NCBI GenBank assembly: GCA_025350885.1
Contig: JANXXA010000389.1
Coordinates: 1 to 5,547 of the forward strand
Length of the DNA stretch: 5,547 nucleotides
Direction of reading: 5' to 3'
Source of the DNA: Phenylobacterium sp.
GTDB taxonomy: Bacteria > Pseudomonadota > Alphaproteobacteria > Caulobacterales > Caulobacteraceae
Part shown: positions 1-4,623 of the stretch, one piece after another
Position numbering within the stretch: the first letter of the stretch is position 1
Layout: each line of letters begins with the position of its first letter
Program-made: the position numbers and the translations under genes
Notes under the pieces: generated by a model
What the model saw: the letters and a program-made list of their open reading frames with translations, nothing else
Database searches by the model: none
Told to the model about the DNA's origin: nothing

Positions 1-154
1 CGCCTGGGGCGCCTTTCCGTTGCTGTCGCAGGACCCGGCGGTCCAGGGTCCGGCGACGATCATCGCCCACTCGCTGTTCTGGCTGGCCACCCTGGTCACC
101 GTCATCACCGGCGCCCAATATTGGGAACAGACCCGCAAGGCGCTGCGGGCCTGA
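1..154 (+). CDS. pgsA: CDP-alcohol phosphatidyltransferase C-terminus, probably PgsA (5' partial)
   Basis: The frame starting at base 2 is open from the window edge and stops at TGA 152-154, giving the last 50 residues of a protein that begins outside the window. The fragment has a hydrophobic segment (IIAHSLFWLATLVTVITG) followed by a polar tail that starts QYWEQTRKAL. A final membrane helix ending in a TG-x-x-Y-hydrophobic/aromatic turn with a short basic tail is typical of the C-terminus of phosphatidylglycerophosphate synthase. That inner-membrane enzyme joins CDP-diacylglycerol and glycerol-3-phosphate to make the precursor of phosphatidylglycerol. The catalytic DG-x2-AR-x8-G-x3-D-x3-D motif lies upstream and cannot be seen, so the call rests on the C-terminal pattern alone. 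Another CDP-alcohol transferase or an unrelated membrane protein is possible. The gene converges on the YciI-family gene and is separated from it by a hairpin. Confidence 0.55.
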   Translation, partial: AWGAFPLLSQDPAVQGPATIIAHSLFWLATLVTVITGAQYWEQTRKALRA

Positions 155-160
155 ACAGAT

Positions 161-192
161 CCTCCCCATCTTCGGTCGTCGGGGTGGGGAGG
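161..192. terminator. GC-rich hairpin between convergent genes, possible bidirectional terminator
   Basis: CCTCCCCA (161-168) is perfectly complementary to TGGGGAGG (185-192). One G-U and one C-G pair extend the stem inwards to 10 pairs around a loop of about 12 bases. It sits 6 bases after the phosphatidyltransferase stop and 4 bases before the stop of the convergent YciI-family gene, where a shared terminator is expected. No T-run follows on either strand, so it is not a classical intrinsic terminator. It may act with Rho or only protect the 3' end. Confidence 0.45.
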
Positions 193-196
193 GTGC

Positions 197-628
197 TTAC
201 CCTGCCTTGTGCGCCTTGGACGCCAGCCCATCTCGCCAGCCTTTTTCCTGCTCGATCATCGCGTCCGGGACGACGCCCGCGAAGTCCTCCGGCTCCATGA
301 ACGGACGCACTTCCAGCGTGTCGCCGTCCTGCATCGGCGCCCGGCTGGCCCATTCGATGGCCTGGGCCACGTCCTTCACCTCCCAGATCCAGTAGCCGGC
401 GATCAGTTCTTTGGGCTCGGCGAAGGGGCCGTCAGTGACGGTAGCCTTCCTGCCCCGGAAGGTCAGGCGCCTGCCGTTCGAGCTGGCCTTCAGGCCCGCA
501 CCGTCGAGCATGATACCGGCGGCGATCAACTCGTCGTTGAACTTGCCCATCTCGATAAACATCGAGGGATCGGGCATGACGCCGGCTTCGGACTGGGCGG
601 TGGCTTTCACGACAACCATCACACGCAT
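197..628 (-). CDS. YciI-family (DGPF domain) protein
   Basis: This 143-residue protein starts MRVMVVVKAT and carries the family signature VTDGPFAEPKELIAGYWIWEV around residues 64-84, with DGPF at 66-69. The layout is that of YciI-related DGPF proteins: an N-terminal beta strand, the GKFNDELIAAG helix (28-38), a glycine-rich turn, the DGPF strand, then the AIEWASRAP helix and a VRPFMEPEDF strand. They adopt the dimeric alpha+beta barrel fold. The biochemical role is unknown for most members; many sit beside ECF sigma factors, but none is visible here. The ATG at 628 is chosen because AAGGAG (636-641) lies 7 bases upstream and the conserved domain begins there. The frame stays open to 838, but that extension is proline/arginine-rich and overlaps the NIPSNAP gene. 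The last 30 or so residues extend past the core domain. A 95-base gap separates it from the upstream NIPSNAP gene, so it could be a third operon member or have its own promoter. Confidence 0.9.
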   Translation of the reverse strand: MRVMVVVKATAQSEAGVMPDPSMFIEMGKFNDELIAAGIMLDGAGLKASSNGRRLTFRGRKATVTDGPFAEPKELIAGYWIWEVKDVAQAIEWASRAPMQDGDTLEVRPFMEPEDFAGVVPDAMIEQEKGWRDGLASKAHKAG

Positions 629-635
629 CGAACAT

Positions 636-641
636 CTCCTT
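636..641 (-). promoter_or_regulatory. Ribosome binding site fixing the YciI-family start
   Basis: On the minus strand AAGGAG lies 7 bases before the ATG at 628. It decides between this start and the much longer open frame that runs upstream into the NIPSNAP gene. A second ATG at 635 is in another frame and lies too close to the site. Confidence 0.75.
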
Positions 642-723
642 GGTCTCAGGGCCGGCGAGCCGGGCCTATCGCTGGAACGACGAAGTCGAGGTCGGCGATC
701 CGACAAATTGGCCGGAAGGTTTT

Positions 724-1047
724 TCAGCCCGGCGCAGGAACCGCGAAGAACGGCGCCGGCGTCAGGATCTGGTTCTCCTGCCGGGTTACCAGCCCGCCGA
801 CCTGGGCCACATAGGCCAGCCAGCCCTCGTCGGCCCACAGCGCCGCGCGGCGTCTGGCCCGCTCTTCCATGTTGTCATAGGCCCACAGGTGGATCACTTG
901 GTTCAGCGCGCCCACCTCGACCGCATAGTAGCCGACCAGGTGACCGAGGATGCGTTTCTGGATCGCCAGGCCGGCCTCGCCATAGAGCTTGAAATACCGG
1001 CCGGTGGCGCCCAAGGCCAGGGTGTAGGTCCGCATTTCCACAATCAT
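724..1047 (-). CDS. NIPSNAP family protein
   Basis: A 107-residue protein beginning MIVEMRTYTLALGATGRYFK, which matches the N-terminal strand and turn of NIPSNAP domains (typically hydrophobic-EXRTYTL...G...F). Further family features are the GHLVGYYAVEVGALNQVIHLWAY segment (about 35-57), the following arginine-rich helix and WLAYV, and the end QENQILTPAPF. The length fits a single-domain bacterial NIPSNAP. The fold is a dimeric alpha+beta barrel related to antibiotic-biosynthesis monooxygenases. Bacterial members have no settled function, and no signal peptide or membrane segment is seen. The start is supported by GAGGAA (1057-1062), 9 bases upstream, which overlaps the sdaA stop codon. With only 13 bases between the genes, this suggests co-transcription and coupled translation with sdaA. 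Whether it helps serine catabolism is unknown. Confidence 0.88.
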   Translation of the reverse strand: MIVEMRTYTLALGATGRYFKLYGEAGLAIQKRILGHLVGYYAVEVGALNQVIHLWAYDNMEERARRRAALWADEGWLAYVAQVGGLVTRQENQILTPAPFFAVPAPG

Positions 1048-1056
1048 ATCAATAAT

Positions 1057-1062
1057 TTCCTC
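1057..1062 (-). promoter_or_regulatory. NIPSNAP ribosome binding site overlapping the sdaA stop
   Basis: GAGGAA on the minus strand spans 1057-1062, and the sdaA TGA occupies 1061-1063. A ribosome ending sdaA would therefore cover the initiation site of the next gene. The 9-base distance to the ATG at 1047 is workable. Confidence 0.65.
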
Positions 1063-2437
1063 AGCATTCCGCCAGGTTGACGGCCAGCCCGCCCAGCGAG
1101 GTTTCCTTGTAGACGTGGCTCATGTCGTCGCCGGTGCGCTTCATGGTGGCGATCACCTTGTCGAGGCTGACGGAGTGTTGGCCGTCGCCCAGCAGGGCCA
1201 GCCGCGAGGCGTCGATGGCCTTCACCGCGCCCATGGCGTTGCGTTCGATGCAGGGGATCTGCACCAGGCCGGCGATCGGGTCGCAGGTGAGGCCCAGGTT
1301 GTGCTCCATGCCGATCTCCGCGGCGTTCTCGATCTGCGCGTTGGAGGCGCCCAGCGCCGCCGTCAGCCCGGCCGCGGCCATCGAGCAGGCCACCCCGACC
1401 TCGCCCTGACAGCCCACCTCGGCGCCGGAGATCGAGGCGTTCTTCTTGTAGAGGGCGCCGATGGCGGCGGCCGTCAGCAGGAAAGTGCGCCGCCCCTGCG
1501 CCGTACCCTGGTGGAACCGGTCGTAGTAGCGCAGCACCGCCGGCAACAGGCCGGCCGCGCCGTTGGTGGGGGCGGTGACGACCTTGCCGCCCGCGGCGTT
1601 CTCCTCGTTCACCGCCAGCGCCCACAGGTTGACCCAGTCCAGCGCCGCCAGCGGATCGGCCAGCCGCCGGTCGGCGTCGGCGATCAGGCTCTGGTGGACC
1701 TGGAAGGCGCGGCGCTGGACGTTCAGGCCGCCCGGCAGGACGCCGTCGGTCTTCATGCCGCGCGCGATGCAGGCGTACATGGCCGCGGCGATCTCATCGA
1801 GCCCGGCGTCGATCTCGGCGTCGCCGCGCCGCATCCGCTCGTTGGCGCGCATCAGCTCGGCGATGGTCAGGTCCGCCCCCGCCGCCATCTCCAGCAACTC
1901 GGCCCCGGAGTCGAACGGGTAGGGGACGGTGACCAGCGCGGCAGCCTCGGGCGGGGTGTTCAGCCCCATCTCGCCTTCATCGCGCACGAAGCCGCCGCCG
2001 ATGGAGAAATAGGTGCGCTCGGCGACCAGGCCGCCGGCCGCGTCGAAGGCGGTGAATTTCAGCGCGTTGGGATGCTGCGGCAGGCGCGTGTGGCCCTCCC
2101 ACTTGAGGTCCCGCGCCTCGTCGAAGGCCATGCCGTGACGGCCCGCCAGCCTCAGCCAGTGGTTGGCGCGGACCTCGCCCACCACCCGCTCGGCCTGGTC
2201 CGGATCGAGGTCGCGCGGCGCGAAACCGGACAGCCCCAGGATCACCGCCCGGTCGGTAGCATGCCCGCGCCCGGTCAGCGCCAGCGACGCATAGAGCGTG
2301 ACCTCCATCCTGGCGGTGCTCTCGACCCCCGCGCCCAGCCGCTCCAGGAACCGACCCGCCGCCGTCATCGGCCCCATGGTGTGGGAGCTGGACGGCCCGA
2401 TCCCGAGCTTGAAGAGGTCGAAGGCACTGACGTTCAT
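1061..2437 (-). CDS. sdaA: L-serine ammonia-lyase, iron-sulfur type, single chain
   Basis: This 458-residue cytoplasmic enzyme deaminates L-serine to pyruvate and ammonia with a [4Fe-4S] cluster. The N-terminal beta domain opens with [19 protein letters not shown] (7-24), the signature of this family. The C-terminal alpha domain carries [20 protein letters not shown] (277-296). The cluster cysteines are at 343 (EVGCQGEVG), 385 (GLTCDPIAG) and 396 ([11 protein letters not shown]), with another Cys at 351. The length and cysteine positions match the E. coli SdaA type of about 454 residues. The last residue is Cys458. In the Legionella enzyme a C-terminal cysteine folds into the active site as an intrinsic competitive ligand, and the same is likely here. 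The ATG at 2437 puts the N-terminus in register with the family, although no strong Shine-Dalgarno precedes it. It is probably the first gene of an operon with the NIPSNAP gene, transcribed from the divergent region 2438-2571. Confidence 0.97.
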   Translation of the reverse strand: MNVSAFDLFKLGIGPSSSHTMGPMTAAGRFLERLGAGVESTARMEVTLYASLALTGRGHATDRAVILGLSGFAPRDLDPDQAERVVGEVRANHWLRLAGRHGMAFDEARDLKWEGHTRLPQHPNALKFTAFDAAGGLVAERTYFSIGGGFVRDEGEMGLNTPPEAAALVTVPYPFDSGAELLEMAAGADLTIAELMRANERMRRGDAEIDAGLDEIAAAMYACIARGMKTDGVLPGGLNVQRRAFQVHQSLIADADRRLADPLAALDWVNLWALAVNEENAAGGKVVTAPTNGAAGLLPAVLRYYDRFHQGTAQGRRTFLLTAAAIGALYKKNASISGAEVGCQGEVGVACSMAAAGLTAALGASNAQIENAAEIGMEHNLGLTCDPIAGLVQIPCIERNAMGAVKAIDASRLALLGDGQHSVSLDKVIATMKRTGDDMSHVYKETSLGGLAVNLAEC

Positions 2438-2472
2438 GGGGTCGGTGTAGCTCAGTTCCAGCGCCTCGAAAA

Positions 2473-2532
2473 ACGGCGCGATTCTTGTAGCTACGGATAT
2501 TGACGGCGCGACTTTACGTAACTACATATATG
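2473..2532. repeat. Two imperfect tandem copies of a ~30-bp unit in the sdaA/brnA-like divergent region
   Basis: Copy 1 (2473-2502) and copy 2 (2503-2532) both begin with the identical nonamer ACGGCGCGA (2473-2481 and 2503-2511). After 5 or 6 less conserved bases they continue with GTAGCTAC (2487-2494) and GTAACTAC (2518-2525). They then have GGATAT and ATATAT, and both end in TG. The spacing of 30-31 bases puts the two copies on the same face of the helix, about three turns apart. GTAGCTAC is itself a perfect palindrome, and TTACGTAA (2514-2521) is a second one. The repeat covers the inferred promoter of the ribbon-helix-helix gene, so an autoregulatory operator is a reasonable guess. No third copy was found on either side. 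Confidence 0.7.
2500..2528 (+). promoter_or_regulatory. Candidate promoter of the BrnA-like gene
   Basis: TTGACG (2500-2505) is a near-consensus -35 element. With a 17-base spacer it is followed by TACATA (2523-2528), a moderate -10. The expected start near 2535 would leave a leader of about 37 bases. The -35 sits at the junction of the two tandem repeats, and the -10 lies inside the second copy. This is a pattern match only; the promoter for sdaA on the other strand could not be placed. Confidence 0.45.
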
Positions 2533-2571
2533 CGGCCGTCGCTCGCCACATCATCTCAATGAGGAAGTGCA

Positions 2572-2850
2572 ATGAGCGTGAGCAAAAAAGATACTCCCTG
2601 GGTCGATCCTGACGACGGTCCGGAGTGGCTGGACGAGCACTTCGAGCGCGCCGCCATCTACCACGGCGACAAGCTTATCCGCCCGGCAACTGGCACCTAC
2701 ACCAAGCCCGGCCGTCCCAGGCTCGCCAACCCCAAACGCCAGGTCACCCTGCGGCTCGACAGCGACGTGCTTGACGGGTTTCGCGAGAGCGGCCCCGGCT
2801 GGCAAAGCCGCATCAACGAGATTCTGCGCAACGCCGTGAAGGCGTCTTAA
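2572..2850 (+). CDS. BrnA-family antitoxin-like ribbon-helix-helix protein, no BrnT partner visible
   Basis: This 92-residue protein has the two parts of a BrnA antitoxin. The acidic N-terminal region contains DDGPEWLDEHFERA (14-27), resembling the NPEW-x-DE-x-FARA segment. The C-terminal domain from about residue 55 reads KRQVTLRLDSDVLDGF, then GPGWQSRINEILRNAV, which is the typical BrnA ribbon-helix-helix. BrnA normally binds and neutralises the BrnT ribonuclease toxin and represses the shared promoter. Here brnT, usually about 90 codons directly upstream, is absent: only 134 bases separate this gene from sdaA. The convergent pirin gene occupies the downstream side. The ATG is supported by GAGGAA (2561-2566), 5 bases upstream. 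Its stop TAA (2848-2850) overlaps the pirin stop. It may be an orphan antitoxin, a remnant, or a repurposed regulator of sdaA or of itself. The family call is firm; the function is inference. Confidence 0.88.
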   Translation: MSVSKKDTPWVDPDDGPEWLDEHFERAAIYHGDKLIRPATGTYTKPGRPRLANPKRQVTLRLDSDVLDGFRESGPGWQSRINEILRNAVKAS

Positions 2851-3755
2851 GGCCGTCCGCTCATCGTCGGCGCCGGCCCCGGCGGATCGTCTTCCGGCAA
2901 CGGTATGAACTCCGCGTCATCGGCGTCGGGCAGCTTCATCCGGCCGGCCCGCCAGTCGGCCTTGGCCTGGGCGATGCGGTCCTTCGAGGAACTCACGAAG
3001 TTCCACTCGATGAACCGCTCGCCAACCGGTTCGCCGCCCAGCAGCATGACGATGGCGTCGGTCGTGGCGGTGAACAGCACCGGCTGGCCGGGCGCGAAGA
3101 CCAGCATCTGGCCGGCATGGAACGCGCGGCCGTCCACTTCGACCGTCCCTTGCGCCACATAGGCCGCGCGCTCGGGATACTCGGCCTCGAGCTGAGCTTT
3201 CGCACCGGCCTTCAACGTCCAATGGACGTAGAACATCGGCGAGTGGACCTTGACCCTGGCCTCCGCGCCGAACGCGTTGCCGGCGATCAGCCTGGCCCAG
3301 AGGCCGTCGGAACTCTCATAGGTCGGCAGGTCGGCCGCGCCGTGATGAGCAAAGGCAGGCTCGGTCTCCTCGTCGGCCTGCGGCAGAGCCACCCAGGCCT
3401 GGATGCCATGCATCGTCCCGCCGTGGGCGCGCAGGTCCTCGAACCGTTCGGAATGGGTGATGCCGCGCCCCGCGGTCATCCAGTTGACCTCGCCGGGCGC
3501 GATCACCTGGGTCGAGCCGACGCTGTCGCGATGGGTCATCGCGCCTTCAAACAGATAGGAAACCGTCGACAGCCCGATGTGCGGGTGCGGGCGCACATCG
3601 ACGCTTCTGGGGAACCCGGGCTGGAACGCCGCCGGCCCCATGTGATCGAAGAAGATGAACGGCCCGACCATCCGGTGGCCGGCATGTGGCAGCACCCGCC
3701 CGACCTCGAAGCCGCCCAGATCGCGGCGCTTCTGGTCGATGACGAGGTCGATCAT
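2847..3755 (-). CDS. Pirin family protein
   Basis: A 302-residue bicupin of the pirin family. The N-terminal cupin holds FIFFDHMGP (33-41), RPHPHIGLSTVSYLFEG (55-71), HRDSVGS and GRGITHSER (96-104). The metal ligands expected from human pirin (His56, His58, His101, Glu103) correspond here to His57, His59, His101 and Glu103, so an iron-binding site is intact. The C-terminal cupin has weaker glycine-rich turns, with GGEPVGERFIEWNFVSSSKDRI near 240-261 as in bacterial homologues. Bacterial pirins are cytoplasmic; some have quercetin 2,3-dioxygenase activity and others modulate metabolic enzymes, and the substrate here is unknown. The ATG at 3755 lacks a good Shine-Dalgarno. It follows the stop of a 50-codon ORF by four bases, which suggests translational coupling. 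The 3' end overlaps the convergent BrnA-like gene by four bases. Confidence 0.95.
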   Translation of the reverse strand: MIDLVIDQKRRDLGGFEVGRVLPHAGHRMVGPFIFFDHMGPAAFQPGFPRSVDVRPHPHIGLSTVSYLFEGAMTHRDSVGSTQVIAPGEVNWMTAGRGITHSERFEDLRAHGGTMHGIQAWVALPQADEETEPAFAHHGAADLPTYESSDGLWARLIAGNAFGAEARVKVHSPMFYVHWTLKAGAKAQLEAEYPERAAYVAQGTVEVDGRAFHAGQMLVFAPGQPVLFTATTDAIVMLLGGEPVGERFIEWNFVSSSKDRIAQAKADWRAGRMKLPDADDAEFIPLPEDDPPGPAPTMSGRP

Positions 3756-3759
3756 AAGG

Positions 3760-3912
3760 CTATTTTCGCTTTACGACCGGCGGCCGTGGTGGGTCGGCCG
3801 GCAGGGCCGAACCCCCCTTCGGCGGAATCTTGGGTCCCGAAACCGTTGGCGACACGCCATAGAGGCCGTTCCAGCGCTGAGGCGGAAGGTTTTGCGCTTG
3901 CTTTGCCGCCAT
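3760..3912 (-). CDS. Small basic proline-rich protein encoded just upstream of pirin (unknown function)
   Basis: I do not recognise this 50-residue product. It starts MAAKQAQNLPPQRWNGLYGV and ends VVKRK. Eleven of 50 residues are proline, eight are Lys/Arg and only one is acidic, so it is strongly basic and probably extended rather than globular. There is no signal peptide, membrane segment or cysteine. The ATG at 3912 has AGGAG (3920-3924) seven bases upstream, among the best ribosome binding sites in the window. An in-frame ATG at 3930 would add six residues (MARRVE) but has no such site. The TAG lies four bases before the pirin ATG, whose own binding site is poor, so translation of this ORF may feed pirin, as a partner protein or as a leader peptide. 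G/C at third codon positions is about two thirds, which appears lower than in the large neighbouring genes. Because it is short, coding status is supported by initiation signals and position, not homology. Confidence 0.55.
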   Translation of the reverse strand: MAAKQAQNLPPQRWNGLYGVSPTVSGPKIPPKGGSALPADPPRPPVVKRK

Positions 3913-3919
3913 CTCGACT

Positions 3920-3924
3920 CTCCT
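3920..3924 (-). promoter_or_regulatory. Strong ribosome binding site of the 50-codon ORF
   Basis: AGGAG on the minus strand lies seven bases before the ATG at 3912. It is the main evidence that the small ORF is translated, and it selects this start over the in-frame ATG at 3930. Confidence 0.6.
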
Positions 3925-3984
3925 AGCCATCGTAGAGGAACGGGAAGGTCAGGGCGACGATCTTGGCAACGTCGTCCAGAGCCT

Positions 3985-4482
3985 CTACCCCTGCGAACTC
4001 ACATATGGGCTGATCAGGCCCAGCGGGGCGGCGGTGGTGTTCTTCACCGAGCGGATGACAATGCGGCTTTCGATGTTGGAGATCAGGCCCAGGGACAGGA
4101 TCCGCTCGCGCAGGAATTCGTCGAAGGCGTGCATGTCGCGGGTGACGATGCGCAACTCATAGTCGGCCGCGCCGGTGACCGTGGCGCACTGCACCACCTC
4201 GGCCATGCGGGTGATCGCGGTTTCGAAGGCGTCGAGGTTGTCCTTGGTCGGCAGGCTGAGCTTGACCGTGCAATAGACCTCGAACGCCAGGCCCAGTTTC
4301 TCGCGGTCCAATATGGTCACCCGGCGCTGGATGACGCCCGCGTCCTCGAGCCGCTTGATCCGTCGCCAGCACGGGCTGGAGGACAATCCGACCCGTTCGG
4401 CGATCTCGGCCACCGACAGTCCGGCGTCGTGCTGGATCAGGTCCAGGATTTTAGCATCGACGGCGTCGAGCACCTCAGACAA
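3985..4482 (-). CDS. Lrp/AsnC family transcriptional regulator
   Basis: A 165-residue protein. The N-terminal DNA-binding domain reads LDAVDAKILDLIQHDAGLSVAEIAERVGLSSSPCWRRIKRLEDAGVI (about 5-51), with the winged helix-turn-helix typical of Lrp/AsnC. A linker strand (RRVTILDREKLGL) leads to the RAM effector domain (about 66-151), including VVQCATVTGAADYELRIV and IESRIVIRSVKNTTAAPL. The length is normal for the family. The start is taken as TTG at 4482 because GGAGG (4488-4492) is five bases upstream and the domain begins immediately. No ATG lies in frame near it, and the frame continues open far upstream across the divergent gene only as a shadow. GTG at 4473 is possible but too far from the site. 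It is divergent from the indolepyruvate oxidoreductase gene with a 141-base gap, an arrangement in which an Lrp-type protein usually controls the catabolic neighbour in response to an amino or keto acid. Confidence 0.95.
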   Translation of the reverse strand: MSEVLDAVDAKILDLIQHDAGLSVAEIAERVGLSSSPCWRRIKRLEDAGVIQRRVTILDREKLGLAFEVYCTVKLSLPTKDNLDAFETAITRMAEVVQCATVTGAADYELRIVTRDMHAFDEFLRERILSLGLISNIESRIVIRSVKNTTAAPLGLISPYVSSQG

Positions 4483-4484
4483 GA

Positions 4485-4492
4485 TTTCCTCC
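4485..4492 (-). promoter_or_regulatory. Ribosome binding site supporting a TTG start for the Lrp-type gene
   Basis: GGAGGAAA on the minus strand is placed so that its GGAGG core is five bases from TTG at 4482. No ATG is in frame nearby, so this site decides the start and implies a rare start codon that may keep regulator levels low. Confidence 0.65.
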
Positions 4493-4551
4493 CCCGCTTG
4501 CCGCCCCCGCGCGCTGTTCTTGCCCCGGAACCGTCTGGCAGGGGCACGCTT

Positions 4552-4580
4552 TTGGCAAGCAATTGCCGCGAACTTATATG
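4552..4580 (+). promoter_or_regulatory. Candidate sigma-70-type promoter of the indolepyruvate oxidoreductase gene
   Basis: TTGGCA (4552-4557) matches five of six -35 consensus bases. A 17-base spacer leads to TATATG (4575-4580), which has TATA of the -10. The predicted start near 4587 leaves a leader of about 37 bases to the ATG at 4624. It lies in the divergent region shared with the Lrp-type gene. This is a pattern match only. Confidence 0.5.
4554..4567. promoter_or_regulatory. Inverted repeat overlapping the -35, possible Lrp-type operator
   Basis: GGCAA (4554-4558) and TTGCC (4563-4567) are complementary arms around a four-base centre, GCAA. Lrp/AsnC proteins bind short, loosely conserved palindromes, and this one covers the -35 and spacer of the candidate promoter. 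The arms are short, so chance occurrence is quite possible. Confidence 0.3.
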
Positions 4581-4623
4581 ATCTTCCAAGGCGGGCGCGA
4601 AGAGCAGAAGGAAGAAAATTGCG

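Noticed and set aside
650..666. GC-rich hairpin between the NIPSNAP and YciI-family genes as a terminator
   Set aside because: The stem has six pairs with a bulge and no T-run on the minus strand. In DNA this GC-rich it is too weak to call.
629..838. Upstream extension of the YciI-family frame to 838
   Set aside because: The added 70 residues overlap the NIPSNAP gene in another frame, and the conserved domain with its ribosome binding site starts at 628.
1115..2503. Long plus-strand open frame antisense to sdaA (over 450 codons)
   Set aside because: The translation is rich in Arg, Gly, Gln and His with no domain pattern. It is the expected GC-rich shadow of sdaA, whose own frame is unmistakable.
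2438..2571. A hidden brnT toxin gene in the divergent region
   Set aside because: The gap is too short for a BrnT of about 90 codons. It is occupied by the tandem repeat and promoter-like sequence.
3932..3988. Inverted repeat GTAGAGG / CCTCTAC after the Lrp-type gene as a terminator or attenuator
   Set aside because: The arms are seven bases long and 43 bases apart, with an uneven inner GACGA/TCGTC pair and no T-run. Chance pairing cannot be excluded.
3655..4581. Long plus-strand open frame across the pirin 5' end, the small ORF and the Lrp-type gene
   Set aside because: It crosses three minus-strand genes and has low-complexity Arg-rich composition with no recognisable family, so it is a shadow frame.
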